From contig CAKSQZ010000003.1 of NCBI GenBank assembly GCA_934486895.1, positions 32,737-96,736 of the forward strand: a stretch of 64,000 nt of DNA, given 5' to 3'. A program made the position numbers and the translations under genes. Below, one piece after another: positions 16,724 to 24,953 of this stretch. The notes beneath the pieces were generated by a model. It was not told the DNA's origin, searched no databases, and saw only the letters and a program-made list of their open reading frames with translations. The stretch's first letter is position 1. Each line of letters starts with the position of its first letter. The DNA is from an uncultured Eubacteriales bacterium. GTDB lineage: Bacteria > Bacillota > Clostridia > Oscillospirales > Acutalibacteraceae.

Positions 16724-16750
16724 AAAAAAGCCGCCGATCGGATCGGCGGC
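16724..16750 (-). terminator. Intrinsic terminator of the liv operon
   Basis: Minus strand: perfect 10-bp GC-rich stem (16750-16741 with 16739-16730, one-base centre in the unfolded repeat) followed by six T. It lies 9 bp after the livF stop and runs up to the start of the pseudouridine synthase gene. Confidence 0.85.
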
Positions 16751-16758
16751 TCGCCATA

Positions 16759-17469
16759 TTATTCGCCGAGATAAGCTTTTTTGACCGAGTCGTTGTTGAT
16801 AAGATCCTCAGCCTTGCCGGAAAGTGCAATGTTTCCGGTTTCGAGAACATAAGCGCGATCTGCTATCGAGAGCGCTTTTTTCGCATTCTGCTCGACAAGC
16901 AAAACTGTTGTGCCCGATTTACTGATGCTTCCGATAATATCGAAAACCTCGGAAACAAGCAGGGGCGACAGACCCATTGAAGGCTCATCCATGAGAATGA
17001 TCTTCGGACGGCTCATGAGCGCTCTGCCCATTGCGAGCATCTGCTGTTCTCCGCCGGAAAGTGTGCCTGCAAGCTGGTTTGCTCGCTCCTTAAGCCTCGG
17101 GAAACGGCTGAACACCATTTCGAGCGACTTCTCTTTTTCGCTGACATCGGAACGCGTGAACGCACCCATTTTAAGATTATCGAGTACAGAAAGCTGGGCG
17201 AACACACGCCTGCCCTCCGGCACCTGCGCGATACCCATTGAAACGATCTTATGCGGAGCGACCTTTGTTATATCGGTGCCCTCAAACATAATGTTGCCCG
17301 ACTTCGGACGAAGCAGGCCGCTGATCGTGTGGAGCGTTGTTGTTTTTCCTGCGCCGTTTGCGCCGATGAGAGCGATGATCTCGCCTTTATCGACCGAGAA
17401 GGAGATACCCTTTATGGCGTGGATCATACCGTAGTTTACATGAATATCGTTGATTTCAAGCATTGCCAT
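16759..17469 (-). CDS. livF: Branched-chain amino acid ABC transporter, ATP-binding protein LivF
   Basis: One of the two ATPases that drive uptake of leucine, isoleucine, valine or related ligands. 236 residues with Walker A GANGAGKT, LivF-type signature LSGGEQQMLAMGRAL, Walker B ILMDEPSMGL and the switch His region LLVEQNAKKAL. GGAGGAAA precedes the ATG. Last gene of livHMGF, 14 bp after livG. Confidence 0.95.
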   Translation of the reverse strand: MAMLEINDIHVNYGMIHAIKGISFSVDKGEIIALIGANGAGKTTTLHTISGLLRPKSGNIMFEGTDITKVAPHKIVSMGIAQVPEGRRVFAQLSVLDNLKMGAFTRSDVSEKEKSLEMVFSRFPRLKERANQLAGTLSGGEQQMLAMGRALMSRPKIILMDEPSMGLSPLLVSEVFDIIGSISKSGTTVLLVEQNAKKALSIADRAYVLETGNIALSGKAEDLINNDSVKKAYLGE

Positions 17470-17483
17470 TGCCGGTTTCCTCC

Positions 17484-18242
17484 TTATTCTCCGAGATAAG
17501 CCTTAACGACCTCAGGATCGTTAAGAACTCCAGAGGTATCGCCGCTTGCGAGAACCGAGCCGAAGTTCAGCACGGTGAGCTGTTCGCAGATACCGCTGAC
17601 AAGGCGCATATCGTGCTCGATGAGCAATATCGTCATATCGAATTTATCGCGGATAAATCTTATAGTATCCATAAGCTCCGCTGTTTCGTTCGGATTCATA
17701 CCTGCCGCAGGTTCATCAAGAAGCAGCAGTTTCGGCTCTGTTGCGAGTGCACGGGCGATCTCGAGCTTACGCTGTTTACCGTAGGGCAGGTTCTTTGCCT
17801 TTGCTTTGGCTTCCTTATCAAGATCAAAAACCTTGAGCAGTTCCATTGCCTTGGCGTTCATCTCGCGCTCGAGTCTGAAATTGCTCGGCAGACGAAGAAG
17901 ATTAGACCAGAGCGAACATTTGATCTGATTATGAAGTCCGACTTTAACATTGTCGAGCACCGACATCTCACTGAACAGGCGGATGTTTTGGAATGTTCTT
18001 GCGATGCCGAGCTTGTTTATTTTAATAGTGGGCTGACCTGTGATGTCAACACCGTTGAGCGTGATAGAGCCGGATGTCGGCTTATAAACGCCTGTGAGCA
18101 TATTGAAAACAGTGGTCTTACCTGCACCGTTCGGACCGATGAGACCGTAAAGCTGGCCTTTTTTAACGGTCATATTAAAATTATCGACCGCTTTAAGTCC
18201 GCCGAAACGGATAGAAAGATCTTTAACTTCAAGCATATTCAC
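17484..18242 (-). CDS. livG: Branched-chain amino acid ABC transporter, ATP-binding protein LivG
   Basis: Second ATPase of the importer. 252 residues with Walker A GPNGAGKT, the LivG-type signature LPYGKQRKLEIARALA, Walker B LLLLDEPAAGMN and LLIEHDMRLV. The LivG-specific insert around residues 85-125 (FRLEREMNAKAMELL) is present. GGAGGTGTGAG precedes the ATG. It is separated from livM by 3 bp, so translation is probably coupled. Confidence 0.95.
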   Translation of the reverse strand: MNMLEVKDLSIRFGGLKAVDNFNMTVKKGQLYGLIGPNGAGKTTVFNMLTGVYKPTSGSITLNGVDITGQPTIKINKLGIARTFQNIRLFSEMSVLDNVKVGLHNQIKCSLWSNLLRLPSNFRLEREMNAKAMELLKVFDLDKEAKAKAKNLPYGKQRKLEIARALATEPKLLLLDEPAAGMNPNETAELMDTIRFIRDKFDMTILLIEHDMRLVSGICEQLTVLNFGSVLASGDTSGVLNDPEVVKAYLGE

Positions 18243-18245
18243 GGC

Positions 18246-19382
18246 TCACACCTCCTTTGAATCGGAAGCGGCTATGACCGCTTTTTTTCGATGAAACAGC
18301 TTTTTGAAAAATCCGCGGGTATTGTCCTTGAACTTTTCAAGATAGGAGCTGATAGTCGGATTATTGTTGACGATCATCATGCCGACAAGTACAACGGCAT
18401 AGATCAGCATACGATAGTCATTCAAAAATCTGAGCCACTCGGGAAGCACTGTGAGCACAACCGCGGCAATGATCGAACCGAGTGTCGAACCCATGCCGCC
18501 GAGGACGACGAATACAAGGATGTTGATACTCATTATATAACCGTAGTGGTTCTGGTTTGCAGCCGCCATGCCGAGCTCGTGGCTGAAAAGCACGCCTGCG
18601 ATACCTGCGAAAAACGCAGATATGATAATTGTGATCAATCTATATTTTGTGATATTGATACCGATGCTCTCAGCCGCGATACGATTATCGCGATATGCCT
18701 TGACAGCACGGCCTGTGCGCGAATGGATAAAGTTTAAAATAAGCCAAACGGTGACAAAAGTTATCGCAAATGCGACCGCAAAGCGGATAGACGGGCTTGT
18801 GCTTATTCTTGTCAGACGGGAAACACCGAGCGCACCGTTTGAGATAATGTCAGCGTCCGGAGAAAGCCCCTCGATGGCTGTGCCGCCGATAGCAAAACGG
18901 AATTCGCCGTTGTCGATAGCGGCATAGGTAACGCTGAAGAGATTCCAGATTATCTCGCCTGCGGCAAGCGTTACTATCGCAAGATAGTCGCCTTTAAGGC
19001 GAAGGATCGTGCAGCCGACAAGCAGTCCGAAAACTGCCGCAACAAGTCCGCCGAACAGGAATGCGAGCGGAAAGATGATCCACTTGCTGAGGTCGGGATA
19101 AAGTGTGCCGAGGATCTTTGTTGTGAATGCGCCGACAAACGCGCCGATACACATAAAGCCCGCATGACCGAGCGAAAGCTCGCCGAGGATGCCGACAACA
19201 AGGTTGAGCGACACTGCGAGGATAATATTATAGCAGATCGGAACGAGCAAATTCTGAAGCTGATTTGAAAGAACGCCGGTGACGGTAAGTGTCTCCATTA
19301 TAACAAACGCGACCGCCATGCCTGCGAGAATACAGCATTTTTTCAGCGTTGATTTACGCATATTTTTGAAAAAAGCAACCAT
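18246..19382 (-). CDS. livM: Branched-chain amino acid ABC transporter permease LivM
   Basis: 378 residues with about ten hydrophobic segments. The permease loop FAGIAGVLFSHELGM followed by VVLGGMGSTLGSIIAA is diagnostic of the LivH/LivM family. An extra-membrane insert of about 45 residues lies before RISTSPSIRFAVAF. A basic C-terminal tail (FKKLFHRKKAVI) faces the cytoplasm. GGGGGCGGTG lies before the ATG. Confidence 0.94.
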   Translation of the reverse strand: MVAFFKNMRKSTLKKCCILAGMAVAFVIMETLTVTGVLSNQLQNLLVPICYNIILAVSLNLVVGILGELSLGHAGFMCIGAFVGAFTTKILGTLYPDLSKWIIFPLAFLFGGLVAAVFGLLVGCTILRLKGDYLAIVTLAAGEIIWNLFSVTYAAIDNGEFRFAIGGTAIEGLSPDADIISNGALGVSRLTRISTSPSIRFAVAFAITFVTVWLILNFIHSRTGRAVKAYRDNRIAAESIGINITKYRLITIIISAFFAGIAGVLFSHELGMAAANQNHYGYIMSINILVFVVLGGMGSTLGSIIAAVVLTVLPEWLRFLNDYRMLIYAVVLVGMMIVNNNPTISSYLEKFKDNTRGFFKKLFHRKKAVIAASDSKEV

Positions 19383-19396
19383 TTTGCACCGCCCCC

Positions 19397-20314
19397 TTAA
19401 ACTTTCTCTTTGATCTGCTTGCCGAGCAGTCCTGTAGGTTTAATAAGAAGGACGAGGATAAGCACAAGAAAAACGATTGGATCAACAAGCGAACCGAGCT
19501 GCATTTTGGAAAGATAAAATCTTGCAAAATTCTCGATTATGCCGAGCAAAACGCCGCCGATCATAGCGCCCGGAATGCTTCCGATACCACCGAAGACCGC
19601 CGCTGTGAACGCCTTGATACCGGGCATTGTTCCCGAATACGCACCGATAGCGCCGTAGGATCCGAGGAACATAAAGCCTGCGATACCAGCAAGAGCGGAA
19701 CCGATAGCAAATGTGAGCGAAATAGTACCGTTTACATTGATACCCATGAGCTGAGCCGCTCCGTTATCCTCCGACACGGCTCTCATTGCGGTGCCTGCCT
19801 TTGTGAAACGGATAAACAGCATGAGCAATATCATTATAACGATCATTGTTGCGACATTGATAACGGTCGAGCCGTGGATAACAAGATCGTCTGAGATCTT
19901 AAGGCTGAGCTTATCAAGAAACTCAAACGAGATCATCTGCTTCTTCGAGCCGAACGAAAGCAGAGCGACATTCTGGAGAAAATAGCTCATACCGATAGCT
20001 GTGATAAGCACTGCGAGAGACGAGGCTTGTCTGAGCGGCTTATATGCAACTTTTTCAATGACAACGCCGAGTACCGTGCAGATGACGACTGCGGCGGCGA
20101 GCGCGATAAGTGAAGATGCCATAGGCGACAGGCCTGTGTTCTCTGTGAGTGCCTGCATAATAGTTAATGTGGAAATACCGCCTATCATTATAATATCGCC
20201 GTGCGCGAAGTTAAGCATTTTGGCGATGCCGTAGACCATCGTATATCCGAGCGCAATAAGCGCATACATACTTCCGAGACTGACGCCGTTTATAAGCGTA
20301 TTTAAAAAGCTCAT
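19397..20314 (-). CDS. livH: Branched-chain amino acid ABC transporter permease LivH
   Basis: 305 residues from the Met at 20314 (MSFLNTLINGVSLGSMYALIA), polytopic, with the LivH block YTMVYGIAKMLNFAHGDIIM and the coupling region AVFGGIGSIPGAMIGG. An in-frame ATG at 20326 lies directly on the AGGGG ribosome site, so the internal Met is preferred. First gene of the operon, behind its own promoter. The periplasmic-type binding protein (livJ/K) usually next to it is absent. Confidence 0.94.
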   Translation of the reverse strand: MSFLNTLINGVSLGSMYALIALGYTMVYGIAKMLNFAHGDIIMIGGISTLTIMQALTENTGLSPMASSLIALAAAVVICTVLGVVIEKVAYKPLRQASSLAVLITAIGMSYFLQNVALLSFGSKKQMISFEFLDKLSLKISDDLVIHGSTVINVATMIVIMILLMLFIRFTKAGTAMRAVSEDNGAAQLMGINVNGTISLTFAIGSALAGIAGFMFLGSYGAIGAYSGTMPGIKAFTAAVFGGIGSIPGAMIGGVLLGIIENFARFYLSKMQLGSLVDPIVFLVLILVLLIKPTGLLGKQIKEKV

Positions 20315-20381
20315 GTTTATTTTCATCCCCTGTTTTCCAAAAACAATCTTTCCAAAAGACGATTTAAAAGATTTTTAAAAC

Positions 20382-20410
20382 ATTATACCACATCAGTTAA
20401 TAAATCTCAA
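20382..20410 (-). promoter_or_regulatory. Promoter of the livHMGF operon
   Basis: Minus strand TTGAGA (20410-20405), 17 bp, TATAAT (20387-20382), about 68 bp before livH. Confidence 0.8.
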
Positions 20411-20420
20411 CAATTTTTTT

Positions 20421-20452
20421 GCCGCGGAAACGACTTTTTCGTCTTCCGCGGC
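20421..20452. promoter_or_regulatory. GC-rich inverted repeat upstream of the liv promoter
   Basis: GCCGCGGAA (20421-20429) pairs with TTCCGCGGC (20444-20452), with a further CGA/TCG pairing inside. T precedes and A follows the arms on both strands, so a classical U tract is missing on either strand. It lies between the stop of the regulator gene and the -35 of livH. It may be a terminator of the regulator gene or an operator; sequence alone does not decide. Confidence 0.6.
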
Positions 20453-20481
20453 AAAATCTGGTGATATTTTCTGCTTTTCAT

Positions 20482-21561
20482 TTATGTTTTCAGTCTGTCA
20501 GGCTTGACTCCGTACTTTGAAAGCAGGGCAAAAAGCTCTCTTTTTGAGCCTGCTCTGCCGTTTTCTTTCATCTTTTTAAGGCGGTATTTCAGTGCGGAAT
20601 CGGCGAGAAAACAGTCTTCCGCGGTTTTTTCCGCCGTTTGACCGGATATCATCGAGCAGAGGATATTTATATCGGTTTTATCGCACCTTGAAAGCAGACG
20701 TTCTATACTCATCAGCTCGCCGATCTCGCCATCGGAATAAAACGGTGCTTTAGGCACGGCGGCGGGGCGGATCGTTCCGACTGTCTGCGGTTCGGATTCG
20801 GGACGGCCGAACGACTCGCGAAACACTATCCTCCAATCGACCGAGACATTCATTCCGGTGATCTCGCGGTCTTTTTCAACGCACTCGCTTATCATAAATG
20901 CGGCTTTACCGAATGCGCCGTAGTTCAACGAGACCGAGGTGAGCGACGGTGTACAGCAGGCGGAAAGCAGAGTGTTTGAATAGCTGACTATCGAAAGATC
21001 GAAATTGCTCTCCTGCAATTCTTTCAGCCGCCTTATCAGCGAAACCGCGGCATAGTCGTTCGCGCAGATGACCGCATCGAACGGATAACGCGAATGCGAC
21101 TTTATGAAGCCGGCAAAACAGTTTTCGAGCGAGCCTTCATTATAAAATGTCTCTCCGCCGCGCTCCGAGATGAACGCCTGAACCCGGCTTGCGTCAGATG
21201 CGGAATCACCGTTGACTCCGTAGAGTGCGATACGGCTTTTGCCCGATTGTCTGAGCATAGCAAGGATATACCGCATCGAAAGCGGGATATCCGAGCTTAC
21301 GCAGCTGTATTTCCCTGAGAAAGAGCGATGAGGCTGGTTGCTGAGAACTATCGGATGGCACCCCTGAGCGCACGCATTTGCAACGGTGTTTTTCAGCCAA
21401 GCCCTTGATGACCCGATAACAAAAACAGGGCCGCCGGGCAGCTTTTCGCCGCCCGCCGTTTCGAGTACAACACGCTTTTTGCGCGCTTCGTGCTTCAAGC
21501 CGGCAAGCGTCTGCTCATACCAGACGGAGAGCGTATATTCGGGTTCGCTGAGAACGATCAT
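20482..21561 (-). CDS. Periplasmic-binding-protein-like transcriptional regulator with C-terminal HTH
   Basis: 359 residues from the Met at 21561 (AAGGAGATTTGAA upstream). About 40-265 resembles the LacI/PBP type I ligand domain (FVIGSSRAWLKNTVANA, RIALYGVNGDSASD, DAVICANDYAAVSLIRRL, SLTSVSLNYGAFGKAA). There is no N-terminal LacI HTH. The last 65 residues (LLSRCDKTDINILCSMISG, then ADSALKYRLKKMK) look like a LuxR-type HTH. So it is a sugar-sensing regulator of reversed order. It is divergent from the DUF5107-TPR/GH16 pair, its probable target. The longer frame from 21645 starts inside the promoter and is rejected. Confidence 0.8.
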   Translation of the reverse strand: MIVLSEPEYTLSVWYEQTLAGLKHEARKKRVVLETAGGEKLPGGPVFVIGSSRAWLKNTVANACAQGCHPIVLSNQPHRSFSGKYSCVSSDIPLSMRYILAMLRQSGKSRIALYGVNGDSASDASRVQAFISERGGETFYNEGSLENCFAGFIKSHSRYPFDAVICANDYAAVSLIRRLKELQESNFDLSIVSYSNTLLSACCTPSLTSVSLNYGAFGKAAFMISECVEKDREITGMNVSVDWRIVFRESFGRPESEPQTVGTIRPAAVPKAPFYSDGEIGELMSIERLLSRCDKTDINILCSMISGQTAEKTAEDCFLADSALKYRLKKMKENGRAGSKRELFALLSKYGVKPDRLKT

Positions 21562-21634
21562 TTCAAATCTCCTTAATCGGTATAAATTTCTGCGAATTTT
21601 CTGACGGCATATTTGTCTTTTTAAAGCCGCTTTG

Positions 21635-21646
21635 ATTGTGTACAAT
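21635..21646. promoter_or_regulatory. Palindrome ATTGTGTACAAT in the divergent intergenic region
   Basis: 5-bp arms ATTGT/ACAAT around GT. It overlaps the -10 element of the regulator promoter and lies upstream of the DUF5107 gene, a fitting place for an operator bound by the divergent regulator. This is inferred from position and symmetry. Confidence 0.45.
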
Positions 21647-21673
21647 TATACCATACAAATGCGTCATTCGCAA
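21645..21673 (-). promoter_or_regulatory. Promoter of the PBP-like regulator gene
   Basis: Minus strand TTGCGA (21673-21668), 17 bp, TATAAT (21650-21645). Its -35 overlaps the ribosome site of the divergent DUF5107 gene. A weaker plus-strand candidate is TTGATT (21632) with TACAAA (21654). Confidence 0.65.
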
Positions 21674-21686
21674 GGAGGATTTATAA

Positions 21687-24600
21687 ATGAGCAGCGTTGA
21701 CATTAAAAAAGAGAAAAAGGTCATTCCGACCTATGTTCCGAAAAAGGCAAATGATCTGCCTATGTTTTTCGAGAACAGACCGTATCAGGGAGCCTCGGGC
21801 AAGCTTTATCCTATTCCCTATTCCGACGGAATAAGCGATGATAAGACCGATGTTGAATACGATGTCTATACCCTCGAAAACGAGTATGTTAAGACACAGG
21901 TTCTGCCTGAGATAGGCGGCAAGATCCTGCGCGGTTTTGATAAAGTCGGCAACTACGATTTTATCTACTATAATGAAGTCGTCAAGCCCGCTCTTGTCGG
22001 TCTGGCAGGCGCGTGGATCTCGGGCGGCATCGAATTCAACTGGCCGCAGCATCACCGCCCGACAACATATATGCCGCTTGAGGCTGTTGTTGAGGAGAAC
22101 GCAGACGGCGGTAAGACCGTCTGGACAGGCGAGGTCGAGCCGATGAACCGCATGAAAGGCATGGCGGGTATCACACTCGACAAGGGCAGAAGCTACATAA
22201 AGGCAAAGGTTCGTGTTTACAACCGCACAAATCTTCCCCAGCTTTTCATGTGGTGGGCAAACCTTGCAGTTCCGGTAAACGACAGCTACCGCACTGTTTT
22301 CCCGCCTGATGTTGAATGGGTAAACGACCATGACCGCAGAGCGGTTCTTGAATGGCCTATCGCAAAGGGCCTTTATAAAACAGCCCGTCCCTACAACTTC
22401 GGCGACGGCACGGATATTTCGAGATACTCCGCTATCAAAGTTCCGTCGTCTTACCTTGTTTCGCAGGGTCAGTCGGATATGGACTTCGTTTCCGGCTATG
22501 ATGAAGGTCTTGATATGGGTATCGTCACTGTTGCCGATCATCATATCTCCCCCGGTAAGAAGATGTGGCACTGGGGCAAGGGCGATTTCGGCGATATGTG
22601 GTGCAACAACCTAACCGATAAAAACGGCCCGTATATCGAGCTGATGACCGGTGTTTACACCGATAACCAGCCTGACTTTACATGGATCGCTCCTTATGAA
22701 ACAAGAGAGTTTGAGCAGTTCTGGTATCCTGTAAGAGATATCGGCATTGTGAAGAACGCCACTATCGACGCCGCAATGAACATGGAAAAGCGCGGAGAGG
22801 ATCTCTTCTTCGGCTTCAATGTTACAGGCAAATTTAAAAACGCTCATATCAAGGTTTCCGATAAAAACGGTGCTTTCTATGAGGAGACTCTTGATATGTC
22901 ACCCGATAAGTCTTATCTCAAGACTCTTCCGCTTGAAGGCAGAAATATCGACGATGTCACCGTTTCTCTCGCCGACGCCGACGGAAATGTACTCGTTTCG
23001 TACACTCCCTACAAGCGCGGTCAGAAAAAGCCGATCGATGTCAGAAAGCCTGTCCGCCGTCCGAGCGAGATAGACAACCTTGAGGAACTCTACCTCAACG
23101 GTCTGCACCTCGAACAGTATAAACAGCACAACTACAACCCGCGCGACTACTATCTTGAGGGCTTGAAGCGCGATGAGTTTGACAGCCGCTGCAACACCGG
23201 TATGGCTCGTCTTTCGCTGAAGAGCGGCGATTTCGAGGCTTGCGTTGAATATGCAGATAAGGCGATAAAGCGTCTGACTATCCGCAACCAGCACCCGACA
23301 GACACCGAAGCTATGTATCTCAAGGGAGTGGCGCTTAAATATCTCGGCCGCTATAAGGAAGCAACGGATGAGCTTTCGCGCGCCGCATGGAGCTATGCTC
23401 ACAGAAGCGCCGCTTATTTCGAGCTTGCGAACATCGATTGCATAAACGGCGAATACGAAGCCGCTCTCGAAAAGCTCAACGAGTCGCTCGGACTCAACAA
23501 GGGCCACACTCTCGCTCAGAACCTCAAAGCCGCGATCCTTCGTGTGCTCGGCCGAAAGGACGAAGCAAAACGCCTTGCCGTTGAAAATGCCGAGGACGAT
23601 AAGCTTGACTTTTTCGCACTGGTTGAGTTATCATACTATAAGAATGTATCGAGCCGCATGGAGCAGTTCACCCAGAAGCCCGAAAATGTGATCGATGTTG
23701 TTATCGACTACATGAACGCAGGTCTTTATGAGAGCGCTGTAAACCTTATTGAAACAGTCGGCAGCGATTATCCGCTGATGAACTACTACTATGCTTACTG
23801 CCTCGAGAAGCTCGGCCGCGACGGTTCTGCCGCAAGGAAGGCCGCAAACGACGCCGAGACAGGCTATTGCTTCCCCTCAAGACTGAGTGATATCCTCGTT
23901 TTGACCGACGCATACAACCGCGATGATAAAAACGCAAACGCATACTATTATCTCGGCTGCCTGCTCTTCGATAAGGAGAGATATTCCGCCGCAAGAGAAG
24001 CTTTTGAGAAGTGCGTTTCGATCGATCCGAAGCACAAAAAAGCATTCCGCAATCTTTCGCTTCTCTACTTCGATAAGTTCGGCATGGCAGATGAAGCAAA
24101 ATCGGCAATGGAAAAGGCTCTTGCAAACAAGCCGGATGATCCGAGACTGCTCTTTGAATATCAGCAGCTGCTCAAGAACATGAACTTCGGCATCGATGAG
24201 CGTCTTGCGGTCTACGGTAAGTACAGCGATCTGCTTGACCGCAGAGACGACTGCTATCTCGACAAGATGCTTCTTGTCGCAATGAAGGGCGACTACAAGA
24301 ACTCAATCGATTCGGCGGCTCACCGCAGATTCCATATCTACGAGGGCGGCGAAGGCAGGCTTACATCGCTTCATGCATGGATCCATGTTCTCTACGGCAA
24401 CGAGCTTGCGGAAAGCAGCAATGCCGACGAAGCAAAGCATATTTATGAAAACGGCGCGATCATTCCGAAGTCCTACGGCGAAGCTAAGACTTTCTTCAAC
24501 CAGGAAGCGCATATCTACTACTTCCTCGGCGAACTGCTCGAAAAGCAGGGCGATAAAGAGGGCGCAAAGGCAGCCTTTGAAAAAGCAGGCGAATATAAAG

Positions 24601-24953
24601 CCGCTGTTTCCGAGATCTCGCTGTTCCGTGCGCTCGCTCTGAGAAAGACAGGCGACAACGCAACTGCAAAGCAGGTTCTCGATGAGATGCTCGCATCTGC
24701 TCAGAATATGCTCGTAAACAGCGATCTGAGAAGCTACTACGGTGTCGGCTCGCCCACACCAATGCCGTTTGAATACGATATTGTCAAGCACAATGTGAGA
24801 GACGGCTCTATTCTCAAAGCGTTCGCACTGCTCGGTACAGAGGGTGTTGAAGCAGCCGAAAAAGCTATGGCTCCTGCAAGAGAGCTCGATCCGTTCGACT
24901 TCAAGATCTATGTATTCGATAAGATAAAGGGGTATAACTATGCAGAAGTTTAA
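21687..24953 (+). CDS. DUF5107 and tetratricopeptide-repeat protein, probable carbohydrate-related enzyme or scaffold
   Basis: 1,088 residues, no signal peptide, so cytoplasmic. Residues about 30-330 match the DUF5107 pattern (YENEYVKTQVLPEIGGKIL-like beginning, FNWPQHHRPTTYMP, MWHWGKGDFGDMWCNNLT, YIELMTGVYTDNQPDFTW), a fold that resembles galactose-mutarotase-like beta supersandwiches of glycosidases. Residues about 480-1030 hold repeated TPR helices (AYYYLGCLLFDKERYSAAREAF). AAGGAGGATTTATAA precedes the ATG. The next gene is a GH16 enzyme overlapping by 14 bp, so the pair likely works on an imported glucan or galactan fragment. The exact reaction is unknown. Confidence 0.85.
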   Translation: MSSVDIKKEKKVIPTYVPKKANDLPMFFENRPYQGASGKLYPIPYSDGISDDKTDVEYDVYTLENEYVKTQVLPEIGGKILRGFDKVGNYDFIYYNEVVKPALVGLAGAWISGGIEFNWPQHHRPTTYMPLEAVVEENADGGKTVWTGEVEPMNRMKGMAGITLDKGRSYIKAKVRVYNRTNLPQLFMWWANLAVPVNDSYRTVFPPDVEWVNDHDRRAVLEWPIAKGLYKTARPYNFGDGTDISRYSAIKVPSSYLVSQGQSDMDFVSGYDEGLDMGIVTVADHHISPGKKMWHWGKGDFGDMWCNNLTDKNGPYIELMTGVYTDNQPDFTWIAPYETREFEQFWYPVRDIGIVKNATIDAAMNMEKRGEDLFFGFNVTGKFKNAHIKVSDKNGAFYEETLDMSPDKSYLKTLPLEGRNIDDVTVSLADADGNVLVSYTPYKRGQKKPIDVRKPVRRPSEIDNLEELYLNGLHLEQYKQHNYNPRDYYLEGLKRDEFDSRCNTGMARLSLKSGDFEACVEYADKAIKRLTIRNQHPTDTEAMYLKGVALKYLGRYKEATDELSRAAWSYAHRSAAYFELANIDCINGEYEAALEKLNESLGLNKGHTLAQNLKAAILRVLGRKDEAKRLAVENAEDDKLDFFALVELSYYKNVSSRMEQFTQKPENVIDVVIDYMNAGLYESAVNLIETVGSDYPLMNYYYAYCLEKLGRDGSAARKAANDAETGYCFPSRLSDILVLTDAYNRDDKNANAYYYLGCLLFDKERYSAAREAFEKCVSIDPKHKKAFRNLSLLYFDKFGMADEAKSAMEKALANKPDDPRLLFEYQQLLKNMNFGIDERLAVYGKYSDLLDRRDDCYLDKMLLVAMKGDYKNSIDSAAHRRFHIYEGGEGRLTSLHAWIHVLYGNELAESSNADEAKHIYENGAIIPKSYGEAKTFFNQEAHIYYFLGELLEKQGDKEGAKAAFEKAGEYKAAVSEISLFRALALRKTGDNATAKQVLDEMLASAQNMLVNSDLRSYYGVGSPTPMPFEYDIVKHNVRDGSILKAFALLGTEGVEAAEKAMAPARELDPFDFKIYVFDKIKGYNYAEV

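Noticed and set aside
17463..18260. 265-residue plus-strand frame
   Set aside because: Lies entirely antisense to livG, which has all ABC motifs; no promoter or ribosome site.
21681..22571. 296-residue minus-strand frame at the start of the DUF5107 gene
   Set aside because: Mirror frame of a well-supported coding region; no initiation signals.
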